Below are positions 11,050 through 20,903 of a DNA stretch of 64,000 bases, in pieces. The notes beneath the pieces are model-generated. The model was not told where the DNA came from and searched no databases. It saw only the letters and a program-made list of their open reading frames with translations. Source of the DNA: Datura wrightii (lineage: Eukaryota; Streptophyta; Magnoliopsida; Solanales; Solanaceae); NCBI GenBank assembly GCA_035772735.1, contig JASDFA010000008.1:5190501-5254500 (forward strand), read 5' to 3'. How positions within the stretch are numbered: the stretch's first letter is position 1; every line of letters starts with the position of its first letter. Both the position numbers and the translations under genes were made by a program.

Positions 11050-11427
11050 GAGTTAAGGGGAAAACCACCGGATCGGTGAAAGCACTACTGGGGGGAGGAC
11101 GGTGATCGAGAGAAATCGTCCATCACCCTAGAGCACAACTGAGCTTAACGGCGTCGAGCCGCTATGGTAAACCAGGCGCTGCACGGGAGGCAACCCGTGA
11201 AAAATTTTTCTTTCTTTTTGTAAAGTGTAAATAGATTTTTCTTTTTCTTGATTTACTACAAAATTTTAGTTTTTGTTTTTGTTTTATTTTTATTTAGAAT
11301 GAAACCTATAATTCTAACCATTTTTGTATAGTGAGATGAATTTCAGGTCAAACAGAGGAAAATATGCACGGAATCGCAAGGGAAAATTCGAGGTATGAAA
11401 ATTAACAAAAAGTGGCAAAACAGTGAG
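11050..11427 (+). other. Ath2 post-protease spacer with GGGAGGCAACCC hairpin
   Basis: No coding sequence. At 11182-11199 is CACGGGAGGCAACCCGTG, with perfect 6-bp arms. A similar stretch (GCGCT...GGGAGGCAACCC) usually follows the pol gene of Athila-type elements, so its position right after protease marks the missing RT-integrase. T-rich, featureless DNA follows to about 11330. Confidence 0.65.
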
Positions 11428-11640
11428 CTGGGGCGATAGCTCCGTGCCACGGAGGTGGACCTCCGCGTTACCCTCCGTGACACGTTGAGGTATAATCTGA
11501 ATTTTTTAAAAATTTCCAGAACAGATTCGCGATGGCTCCGTGTCACGGAGGCAGTGCACCGCGATGCACTCCGTGACACGTTGCCATGTATATCGCGACG
11601 GGTCACACCGGGTCGCCGGGTGACCCGCGCGATTTCCCTA
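11428..11640 (+). promoter_or_regulatory. Internal copy of the LTR U3 GC block in Ath2 (candidate internal promoter)
   Basis: A GC-rich island repeating LTR motifs: CTCCGTGCCACGGAG, and at about 11539-11585 a stretch nearly identical to the LTR (15975-16020), with arms GTGTCACGGAG and CTCCGTGACAC around GCAGTGC.CCGCGATGCA. It ends with GGGTCAC...GTGACCC near 11605-11627. It lies about 140 bp upstream of the putative donor of the extra ORF's intron. TATA-like GGTATAATC (about 11491) and TGTATATC (about 11586) are weak. Promoter function is inference. Confidence 0.5.
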
Positions 11641-11782
11641 CTTTTTAACCCTGAAAAACCCTTCCTTTCCCTTATTTTTTAATCACTCCGCGACCAAAAC
11701 CCCCCAAAACCCATCCCCCTTCAACCTGAAACGGAGTAGGCTAAGAAAATCATCAAGTTTGCATAATTTCTTCAACTTCAAG

Positions 11783-12472
11783 GTATGTTCTTCTATTCCA
11801 TCTCATTTCTTGTCGATTTTCTTCGATATTGAGCATGTGAGGTGAGCTAAGGTTTCCCTAAGTAGAAATTAAACATGAATTCAATTGAATTGTTGTTGAT
11901 GAATGTTCGGAATGTCGTTATGATTGCTCGAACTCGTTAATTGCATAAATTAATCGAATTTGCTTGATAATATCATTTCTAGGGCTTTTTTTTGAATTTG
12001 AAGTGAATAACGTAGTGAACTTGTGAAATTCATGCCGGAATGTACATGTTGAGTGAGATGAGTCGGTGTGCTAGTTGTTATCATGTTAAAAGACCGACGG
12101 ATTCTCGGGTTAGGGAAATAGTGAAATTTTGCAAGAAGTGGGTTGGTTGTATAGGTTCGTGTATATAAATTCTTGTTGTTGTTTTCGTTTCTTTGTTTGT
12201 CCTTGCTAAGTGCGATGGATAAAATGTTAGCGATGGTAGTGATTGTTATTAGCTGTACAAAGTTTGAGTAGTACACAGAAGATATACCGTCGAATTTTTC
12301 GAACGCACTAAGAATGATTGTATAGTTGATTATTGTGTGTAAATAAGTATGTCTTGCCGTATTGTTGTAACTGTAGCTAAGGACTAAGTGTGGCGTAACC
12401 TAGCTTAACCCGACCTTAGCTGAAGTTAATATCCGTTAGCTTAACATTGATCTTGTCTACTTGGGTTGACAG
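11783..12472 (+). other. Putative intron upstream of the Ath2 extra ORF
   Basis: Donor CAAG/GTATGTTC after 11782 and acceptor GGGTTGACAG ending at 12472, with ATG at 12478, the same 5-nt gap as in Ath1. The interval is 690 bp, AT-rich, without conserved ORF, and includes AAGTGTGGCG near 12378. The upstream bases 11641-11782 would be its 5' exon. Splicing is inferred. Confidence 0.52.
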
Positions 12473-12477
12473 GTAAA

Positions 12478-13697
12478 ATGGCAAGCAGGCAAGAGAAAGG
12501 GAAAGGCGCATCAACTTCGGGCGCCGGAAGGAAGCGCATCAGACTGGGCACAGCAGTCCCAGCAGCACCAGCAATTCCACGCGGCCAACGCCGCCAATAC
12601 GGAATGAGATGGGTGACGGATGAGGGGAAGAAGTGGTACGCAAAGCACAAAGAAAACAAATACTTCCCCGAGGAGCATATAGCACAGGAACCATTGGCAC
12701 AGGAGTTCCCTAGGATGGTACACCGAATCGAGGCAGCTGGGCTCAACTTCATCTTTGAAGAGCCCAAGGAATGTAACTTGCACTTGGTTCAGGAATTCTA
12801 TGTCAACTAGAACCCGACGATCAGAAGTCACACCATCAAAATCAGAGGGCAAATAGTCACCTTGGAGCCCCACCACCTCAACGCCATCATAGGAGCGCAG
12901 GACACAGACGCCCACGTGCTCCGACAGCTGAACATTACCCCACCATATGCGTACATCTGACGCACCTTGTGTGGGACCCGATCGACAGCTAGATGGAGTA
13001 GACACAAAGAGAAGGGCTACCACAAGACTTTGCCCTATTCACAGATGAACAGGGAAGCCAGAATATGGCTGAAGATTGTCTGTTCCTGCCTAATCCCGAG
13101 GGTACATATGACAGATGTAACCCGGGATCGTGTATGCCTAGTGTACGCCCTGATGAAAGGGATGGAGATCAACGTGGGGGCGATAATTATCTCCGTCATA
13201 AAGAGAGCCCGGTTGCATCAGGGGCACAGGTATAGCTTTGGTGGACTACTAACCACCTTCCTCAGGGGCTTAGATGTCGAAGAGGAGGTCCTTGACTATA
13301 TCCCGCAGATGGAGCGGCGGGCCTTAGATGTTACTAAAACTAAGGCACCCGACACCACCCACGGGCCAGTGCTTACACTTGGCGAGTGACATGCTCGTGA
13401 TGATCAGTATATGGCTTGCATGTATGGGATGCAGATGCTCCAGTTGAGGATAGGCGGGAGGCCGGCGACAGAGGAGGAGCTATGGCAGCTCGAGCTAGAC
13501 ACCCCTTCGGCGAAAATGCCAGGGCTCTATGCCGAGTGGGGCCAGCATTTGTAGAGCACACGGATGATGACGTCCCCACAGATGAGGACACACGTAAGGA
13601 GGACTCCGATGTGGAGTCCGATGAAGACGACGGCGGTGATTCAGACATGGGAGACGAAGCAGCAGCACCCGATGAAGAAGTGGAGTACTTTGACTGA
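12478..13697 (+). pseudogene. Ath2 extra ORF (plant transposon-protein-like), three stops and a frameshift
   Basis: Same protein as 3974-5192: basic N-terminus RKRIRLG, RWVTDEGKKWY, FPEEHI, FIFEEPKECNLH, HHLNAII, NREARIWLKIVCSCLIPR, RVCLVYALMKG, then an acidic tail ending DEEVEYFD. In-frame stops occur at 12808-12810, 12958-12960 and 13387-13389, and a one-base loss near 13500 shifts the tail frame. The stops differ from those in Ath1, so the copies decayed independently while keeping the same length and ends. Function unknown; the acidic tail and basic head suggest a nuclear or nucleic-acid-linked role only weakly. Confidence 0.7.
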
Positions 13698-15520
13698 TCA
13701 GGGAGTTCCACCACCCGATTTTGTGCTATTTTAATTTTTGTGAACACTGGGGACAGTGTTCGAGCTAAATGTGGGGTGGGAGTAGTTAGGTGTTGGGCTG
13801 TGCTGTTATGTATGTATGCTCTAATCTGTTGTCGTGCATGTGAAATTTTGTTGTTCCCTGTGATTTATCAATTGTTAAGTTGTTGTTCTGTATTTGTAAA
13901 TTTATGTGAAATTGACGTGTGTTGCTGAATGTTGCTAGCTGATTTTGTATATATTTTTGTTATCGAAGTGATTGATATTTTTTTAAAAAAATTTGTACAT
14001 ATTTTTCTATCAAAATGATCGATATTTTCAACAAATTTTTTACTTCTTGGGTTTCTCGATGTTTGTTTTCGGTTCTTTTACCGAGAATGGTCCCATTGAA
14101 CCGAAGTCATAGTAGTGACTGTTCCCTATGATGGATGGATGACGACCGTCTTAAGGGAAATGTAGTCGTTAGGAGTAGTTTTTTTATTTTTCGGTTTTTT
14201 TCTTTGGTGGGTTGCATCCCAAAACCTATAGTTACTGTATGGTTGCGAAATTCTGGTTGCGTGTTGTACATGATATTTAAAATGCAAAGGTGATTCGTAT
14301 GAAAGCATGCAACTTTGTAAATATGTTGAGATACCTAGGCTATAGAGTTCGATTCAGTGTGATTGAGGCTTAATGTTTGAATTCCTGTAATTAGCTGATT
14401 GAAGAGTCTGTGAATACATCTTGAATTGAGCATGTGCAAAAAGTGTGAAGGGAGGTGTTGTTATCCCATGCAATTGTGACGTGTCTAGAACTTTCCTGGT
14501 GTGTGTACAAAACGAAATGAAGGAGGTGTATTGTAGGAAAGGATGTAGGCATTTCTTTATTTTAACCGAGAGTTTCTATTTTTCCTTGTCGTACCCACCT
14601 TGATTGTATACCTTAGTTAGCCCGTTGAGCCTTTAGCCTATTATTTTTTCTTTTGTCAAAAAGTGTAAACCGAGCTTAATCCCTTCTTTTCATTAGCCGT
14701 AAAGTCGATACAAAACTCTTAAGCGCTTAAGAAGAGAAAATCATTCTCCCGAAGTGTCAAAGAGTGAGAATGGTGAAAAGAAAAAGAAAAGCATAGTGAT
14801 AGAAGAAAAGAAAAGGTTGAAGGTGCACTTGCTATAAATAAACTATAATGAAGGTGCATGAATAATCTTTGTTGTTGTGTCAAGTGTGCTTAATACGATG
14901 GGCCAAACTAAAGAAAAACATCAAGAATGGGATGATGAAAAAAAAAAAGAAACAATGTCCATGAGTTGATGGGATGTGTTGAAAAGGCGCTTAAGGATGC
15001 TAGTGGCTATTATTGGCTAACCCAATAGATTAGTAGTTCCGTAGCTTCCATTACAACCAGTTAAAGTCCTACGTGATCTTACATCACACTTCTTTATATT
15101 AGTGGAGTAATACACTAAGGGCAAGCTTATGGGTCATGACATGATGCATGTGAATTCTTTTGGGAGAGAGAGCGAAATTGTGTTTACATGCCCCTGCTTA
15201 AAATGTTGTGAGTCATAGAGCAAGAAGGGGAAGATTCTTTTGTGTTGTGAGGGCACATGCTTGATGAAAGATTAATTTTCGTGTCGGATATCTTGATCAG
15301 CTGATTTGCATGAGTTTGCCAATATCGAGAGTCCATTCTTAAAGTCTAGGAGGTCTTGATATATTGAAGGTCATTGCATTGATAGGACCATGCATGTTTC
15401 TTGATGATTTGTTGTTTTGAATAATCGGTATGACCGTAGCCTAAATTGTCGAACCAAAGTAGCGAGGTTGGGATGTAAATTGCATGAAGTGTAGGATTGT
15501 TGTTCGAGGACGAACAAGGA
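13698..15520 (+). other. Ath2 3' untranslated region
   Basis: Non-coding. It contains the palindrome GAACACTGGGGACAGTGTTC (13742-13761), AAATGTGGGGT (about 13769), and long AT-rich DNA that aligns with Ath1 5193-6990. The GTTCGAGGACGAAC hairpin (15502-15515) precedes the PPT. The small ORF 13740-13928 is not conserved in Ath1. Confidence 0.65.
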
Positions 15521-15537
15521 TTTAAGTGTGGGGTAAG
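15521..15537 (+). other. Ath2 polypurine tract
   Basis: TTTAAGTGTGGGGTAAG abuts the 3' LTR start TGATCTTGGGC. Confidence 0.8.
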
Positions 15538-16954
15538 TGATCTTGGGCAAATTTATATGCCCAAGTGAGACTCAAAAGTACCATTTTCGCCTTGTTTATC
15601 TATCAATGTGTATACATTCTCATGTAATTGGTAATAAAATATGAATTTATACTAACCAACATGATTAGCATTGTTTTGCAGGTAAAATGTAATTTAGGGA
15701 AGCTAAAATGCATGTTGGAGGATATCGGGGTTGAACTTGGATGCGAGCAAGGGACAAGACATTGGACAACATGAAATAAAGGGGCTCCGCGATGGAGTCG
15801 TGTCACGCTGCCATCGCGGAGGCCTTCTGCCTGGATAGGGAAATTTCGCCCAAATTCCAGAGAGGGTACGCGATAGGTCCGTGGCACGGTGGCTTGGCTC
15901 CGCGTTGCACGCCATGCCACGTTGGGATTTAATTCCTGGACCCCCAGTTCCAGTGAAGGTTCACGTCTGTAGTGTGTCACGGAGGCAGTGCTCCGCGATG
16001 CACTCCGTGACACGTTGCTTGTTATTCCGGGAAAAATTCCCACTAGTATAAATAGAACACTTAGGTTCATTTTTCAATATTCTGACTTGGTGGAGCAAGA
16101 ACGTGGGTTACAGGCAGTTGAGGGAACGAAAATATCAGGGTTTTTCTCTCTTTCTTTCTTCTTTAATTCAATTGCTTGTATGCTTAACACTCATTTAACG
16201 ATGTTTAATCCACAAATGAGTGGGTAAATCCTCTTCTTGCTGAGGTTATGAACAATTGTAGTGAAATGGATTGTTGATCATAGTGGTTTTTCATCTTTTC
16301 TTCCATGTTGTTCTATTAATTCTTGTTCTTACTGCATTAATGTGTGGCCTACGTTAATGTATATCTAAAAAGTCCGGTTTCACTCGAGAGAGCAAGAAAT
16401 TGGAAAGTTGTGAATTAATAGGATATGATCTTGATTTGGGAAGATTGGGAATTGATTTACTTTCAGGATAGAAATATACCTGAAAGTCGTATTAGTCAAT
16501 TTAGGAACCGGGTTTGTATGGCTAGAACATGAATTGCATTTAATCACAGAAATGTAGGTGGATGGTTAATGATTCTTAAGTGAGGTTAAATACGAGAGTT
16601 TTAATCTCTTGGCAAATGTTCTTGGCTAGCAACTGGAGGAAAAGACTAACCAAATTATGTCGATAATTAATCTCATTACATGTTCGTTTAACCTCAGCAT
16701 GCTCCCATTCATAGTTCAGACTCACATTAGATAGTTCTTTTAGATTTAGCATAAAAATTATAAAACAAAATATCAAACTTTTGGTTACACTGTTGTCTGC
16801 AATTTTAGAATCGAAATATAATACACTTGAGCATATTGCACTTCATCTATGTCCCTGTGGGATCGATACTTGGTTTACTAAAGCCACTTTACTACTTGTT
16901 CGACCACGTGCACTTGCGTGTGAGTTATATACCCATATAACCCAGACCCGAACA
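15538..16954 (+). repeat. Ath2 3' LTR (1417 bp)
   Basis: TGATCTTGGGC...CCCGAACA. It matches the 5' LTR at about 97% by eye, with one 6-bp gap near 16430. TATA box at 16047-16054. TSD copy TTGGT follows at 16955. Confidence 0.92.
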
Positions 16955-16959
16955 TTGGT
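16955..16959. repeat. Target-site duplication of Ath2, right copy (TTGGT)
   Basis: Identical to 7185-7189. Ath1 LTR homology resumes immediately (AAAGATCGTAAATGGACTTG). Confidence 0.92.
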
Positions 16960-18286
16960 AAAGATCGTAAATGGACTTGAAAGCGAGCAGTGGAAAAGGT
17001 CAAGGAAGAGCAGCAAAAATAAGGGCTCCGCGATGGAGCCGTATCACGCTGCCATCGCGGAGGCATTCTGGTTCGGATGATTTAGTTTGGTCAATTCTAG
17101 TGAAAGTCCGTGTTGCCTCCATGACACGGAGGCAATTCCACGTGATACAAGCCGTGGCACGTTGGGGACATTGACCTGGGACATCAACTTCAAGTAAAGG
17201 TTCGCGACTGCGTCGTGGCACATTGTCCTGGCTCCCCGTAGCAGGCCGTGGCACGCCAAGGGGAAATTGCTGAGGAACCTAATTCCAGTGAGGGTCCGCG
17301 TTTTGCACCGTGGCACGGAGGGAGTGCTCCGCAATACACTTCGTTCCACGTTGCTTGTTATTTCAGGAAAAATTCCCACCCGTACAAATAGCACACTTAG
17401 GTTTATTTTTAATTATTCTGACTTAGTTGAGCAAGAACGTGGGTTACAGGCAGTTGAGGGGACAAAAATTCTAGGGTTCTTCTCTATATCTTTCTCTTTT
17501 ATTTCAATTGTTTGTATGATTTGTACTCATTTGATGATGTTTAATCCACAAATGAGTGGCTAAATTCACTTCTTGCTGAGGTTAATAACAATTGTAGTGG
17601 AATGTATTTGTTGATCAATTTAGTATTCATCTTTTCTTCAATGGTTGTTCTATCAATTCTTGTTCTTACTGCATTAATGTTTGGCCAATGTTAATGTATA
17701 TCTAAAAAATCCAATTTTGATTTTGAAAAGAAAAGAAATTGGAAAGTTGTGAATTGGTAGGATATGATCTCTTCTTAGTTTGGGAAAATTGAGAATTGAT
17801 TTACATTCAGAATGGAAATATATCTGAAAGTCGTATTTGTCAATTAAGGAATTGGTTTTGTATGGCTAGAACATGAAATTCTTTTATCATAGAAATGTAG
17901 GTTGAAGGTTCATGATTCTTAAGTTGGGTAGGATACAAAAGTTTCAATCCATAGGCAATAATTCTTGACTAGCAACCGAAGGAAAGATTAACTGAATTGT
18001 ATCGACAAATTACTTCCCTGCATGTTCGTTTTAGCCTCAGCATGCTCATTACTATAGTTCAGACTCACTTTATAATTTTGTATTAGATTCGTATAAATTG
18101 GGAAACTAAACTCTCAACATCCTATTTAAATTGTTGTCTGCATTTTTAAAGTTAGAGTTCATTAACACTTAAGTTGATTATTACCTTAGTTCAGTCCCTG
18201 TGGGATCGATACTTGGCTTACTTAAGCCATTTTACTACTTGTTTGACCACGTGCACTTGTGTGTAGTTGCCATAGAAGCCCGAACA
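16960..18286 (+). repeat. Ath1 3' LTR, remaining part
   Basis: Continues the LTR cut at 7189. It keeps the CTCCGCGATGG/CCATCGCGGAG hairpin (about 17024-17060), has extra CGTGGCACG-type repeats (17140-17260), a mutated TATA (TACAAATA near 17383), the TCCCTGTGGGATCGATAC stretch, and ends AGCCCGAACA at 18286. Clearly more diverged than the Ath2 LTRs. Minus-strand ORFs here are not credible genes. Confidence 0.82.
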
Positions 18287-18584
18287 ACCATGACCCATTA
18301 CTTCTCACGACGGGTCGTGGGATGACCCGTTATATCCCCTAATGCTGAAACCCAGTCCTTACAATGACTCATAACAACGACTCATTGTATTAGGAAACGG
18401 GTCGTTACTTCACCCGTTATTACCCACTGACACCAGACCAAAACTTCCCACGACTGCTTCCAATGGGTCGTTGGTTGGACCAACAATCCGTTAGGTCGTC
18501 CATTCTGTGACATTTTCCACAGTTTCAGCCAACTTCCAAATTTTAAATCCCAGGTCTGATCTTAAACACTTTCAGGGTAATACA
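18287..18584 (-). repeat. X 5' LTR remnant (first about 300 bp)
   Basis: Minus strand starts TGTATTACCCTGAAAG at 18584 and aligns with the start of X's 3' LTR (about 2795-3065), apart from a roughly 31-bp insertion relative to it. It ends where Ath1 was inserted. Confidence 0.78.
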
Positions 18585-18589
18585 ATAGA
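18585..18589. repeat. Target-site duplication of X, right copy (ATAGA)
   Basis: Follows the TACA end of X's 5' LTR and matches 795-799. Confidence 0.82.
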
Positions 18590-20454
18590 GTATGCAATCA
18601 GTACCTGAAATGTACTGAGTATGAAAATTAAGTAAAACATGATGAGTAAATGTTAACTAAAAACATACATATAAATATAAATTAGTATATCATAAGAGTA
18701 AAGACTGCATGTTGAAATTTGAATCTGAAATCATATATAGTCATAAGCTGAATATCATGTCTGAATAGAATGACTCAAAGCTAAAAATAGAAATCATATG
18801 ACTAGTAAAAGATGAAATCATAAGTAAAAGCTCATAAACTGATCATTAGGTACAACTTACTATTAAACATAATATCATAAGTCATGAATATGAATAACTA
18901 AAATAAAGAACAATGGAAGATTCGTCATAACATACATTATCACGATAGAGCTTACTTGATGCCCCAACTATCAAACTCAAGTGGGAAAAGCTGTCCAAAA
19001 CCTTACTAGGGCTAAGAATGCAACCATAATATTGATATCAAGCTGAGGACCCCTTGTGGGCTGGGAAAACTCTCAAGGGAGGCCCATATATATATATATG
19101 TATATGTATATACCTTCATAGGTGCGTAGTTCTGAGAACGAGGAACTTAGGAACTCCAAGCCTACTTGGTGCTAGATACTACTCCCAAAAACATGCATAG
19201 TGCTCCCATCATTTTTCAGCGAAACTAAAATCATAATTACATCTATAGTCTAAAATCTGAACATGGGGAGTCCTAGGTCCAACCAAACCATAAGTCGAAT
19301 AGGGAGAATAGACTCCAAACCATAGGGTAAGCTGATCTTATAAAAACTAAGCTGAATCATGAAAACATGCTTAAGTTGTGTGGGCGTACCAAAAATCATA
19401 AAATTTTGCATACCTGAACAAGACTTCATAAGTCAAAATCACACATTTATACATGGGTAATTCGTAAACATTCATTCATTTTAGATATCTCATCATACAT
19501 GAAATCATGAATCATAGACTTGACTTTCACGAAACGTGCATAATTGGGCATAATTTCTGAATCTTGAAACCATGAATATATAATAAAATTAGGTATAAAA
19601 TCTTCCCATACATCTTAAACATGATTTGGAACATTAGGGGAATTGACCCATAGACATATCATAGAGAATTTCATAGTTAAAACCCCATAAGATCATACAC
19701 TTGAAATAGGACTTTAATCATGAACTTGAGGAGAAATTTTGGCATCAGAGTGATAGGAAACTCTCATTGACAGCACTACCTACCTAGGTAAACTAATTTT
19801 TAACTTGTCTTTGAAATCCTAAGAAAATTAGGGAAGAATAGAGGGATTAAAGCTTGATCTTCAAAAGGAATTTATAAACTTTGCATGCATGGGAGTTGAA
19901 TGAATTAGAATAGGTTAAAATTCCTTAAAACACTCATTCTAGGGATTATGATGTAATTTAGGGCTTAGGAGGTTAGGATTTACAAAAATACCCTTAACGA
20001 TTTATCTAGAAAAAGATCACTGCCAGTCCCACTGAGGGACTGCATGACTCGTTATGGAATGTAACAGGTCGTCCCTTGACTTGTTGCCACTGGCAACTAC
20101 TCCTCAATCTTGGATCGTTTCCACCTAAAAACTAGCCAAATGAGTCATGACTGACACTACAACTCGTTCCCACGATCCATTGTCAACACTGCCAACATGA
20201 CACCTTCTTTGTCATTGGTCTTAACAGGCATCCTAATGACTTGTGAGTTAACACAACAACTTTTTACCCCATCCGTTGTCACCCCCATGGATCATGAAAT
20301 ATTCAAGTCAGGCACACATACAATGGATCATACAATGACCCATTGGGTCACTTGGTGGGTCATTGGACGACTCATCTTGTGACCTAGTGCCAGTTTTCCT
20401 AATTTCTTCATTACAACGCTCTAGTCTGATCTTAGGGACTTTCGGGGTATTACA
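18590..20454 (-). repeat. H 3' LTR, main part
   Basis: Continues from 799 and runs to TGTAATACCCCGAAAG on the minus strand (right end 20454). It includes the GCATACTCAGTACATT-type stretch common to the family, an AT dinucleotide run (about 19088-19115), and a U3 with weak ACGACTCGT-type motifs (about 20040-20390). Total LTR with 368-799 is about 2.3 kb. The plus-strand ORF 20197-20382 is chance. Confidence 0.82.
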
Positions 20455-20699
20455 ATACCTCCCTCATTGGGAACATTCATCCTCAAATGTAAATTAAGCA
20501 TACTAAAGGGCTAGAGAAGGAACTGCAATCCCAAAACTGAACAATTGAAGCTAAAGTCTAACAGAGTGACTGACTTCAGACTGATATACATGACTGCACA
20601 GAATTGATGAATCATACATACATGCTAAAACATGAAAGGATGTGAAAGACATGAACTTGACATGAAACTGAATTGAGTACTAAGGAGGAAACTAATACC
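20455..20699 (-). other. H polypurine tract and 3' untranslated end
   Basis: Decayed PPT AATGAGGGAGGTAT next to the LTR and CATTTGAGGATGAATG (20474-20489) before it. The rest is AT-rich untranslated DNA up to the pol stop. Confidence 0.7.
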
Positions 20700-20903
20700 T
20701 CATGTTGGAACTGAGCCGGAAGAGAAAAAATGTGAGTATTTAGCCATCATATCTGCTTCGGCTTCCCATGTAGCTCCCTGAACAAACTGATTCCTTCACA
20801 AAACACTCAGTGAAGCTACTTCTTTATTTCTCAACTTTCAAATGTGATGATCAAAAATCTCAATCGAAACCTCCTCACAGGTAAAGTTATCCTACACACC
20901 TAT
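20700..20903 (-). pseudogene. pol: H integrase C-terminal chromodomain (last part of pol)
   Basis: On the minus strand: CEEVSIEIFDHHI, then QFVQGATWEAEADMMAKYSH and a TGA stop at 20700-20702. This is the end of a chromovirus integrase, whose chromodomain guides insertion into heterochromatin. It is separated from the rest of pol (54715 onward) by insertion of C; the TSD CCTAT at 20899-20903 is inside the coding region. Confidence 0.78.
20899..20903. repeat. Target-site duplication of C, left copy (CCTAT)
   Basis: Precedes TGTGATGACCC at 20904 and recurs at 54710-54714 after the other end of C. Removing C rejoins the VVPLESIG and NFTCEEVS parts of H pol. Confidence 0.88.

Larger units (their letters stand above)
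7190..16954 (+). mobile_element. Element Ath2: full-length non-autonomous Athila-like retrotransposon (9765 bp)
   Basis: Complete by structure: TSD TTGGT, LTRs of 1422 and 1417 bp, tRNA-Asp PBS, gag-protease ORF, internal GC-rich block, putative intron, extra ORF, PPT. Reverse transcriptase, RNase H and integrase are absent: the protease ORF ends at 11049 and is followed at once by the GGGAGGCAACCC-type hairpin that in Athila-type elements follows pol. It would need an autonomous partner for reverse transcription and insertion. I count about 45 differences between its LTRs (about 3%), mostly transitions plus one 6-bp gap, which suggests an insertion on the order of one to two million years old (rough inference). 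Confidence 0.88.
3232..18286 (+). mobile_element. Element Ath1: 5'-truncated Athila-like element with extra ORF
   Basis: Starts inside the region that in Ath2 follows the internal GC block (homologous to 11645 onward), then has a putative intron, the extra ORF, a long 3' region, PPT and a 3' LTR split by Ath2 (7010-7189 and 16960-18286). The 5' LTR, PBS, gag-protease and internal GC block are absent. It lies in X's 5' LTR; the right flank is ACCAT at 18287-18291, and the left TSD was lost in the deletion. Confidence 0.75.
800..18584 (-). mobile_element. Element X: gutted Tekay-like element carrying Ath1 and Ath2
   Basis: Minus-strand element with a nearly complete 3' LTR (800-3065), 166 bp of internal 3' end with PPT, and only the first about 300 bp of the 5' LTR (18287-18584). 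It is flanked by the TSD ATAGA on both sides. The interior, most of the 5' LTR and the 5' part of the nested Ath1 are missing, which is most simply one large deletion with its junction near 3231. Confidence 0.78.

Noticed and set aside
19088..19115. AT dinucleotide run as a possible scaffold or origin element
   Set aside because: A short microsatellite within the H LTR; nothing else supports a function.
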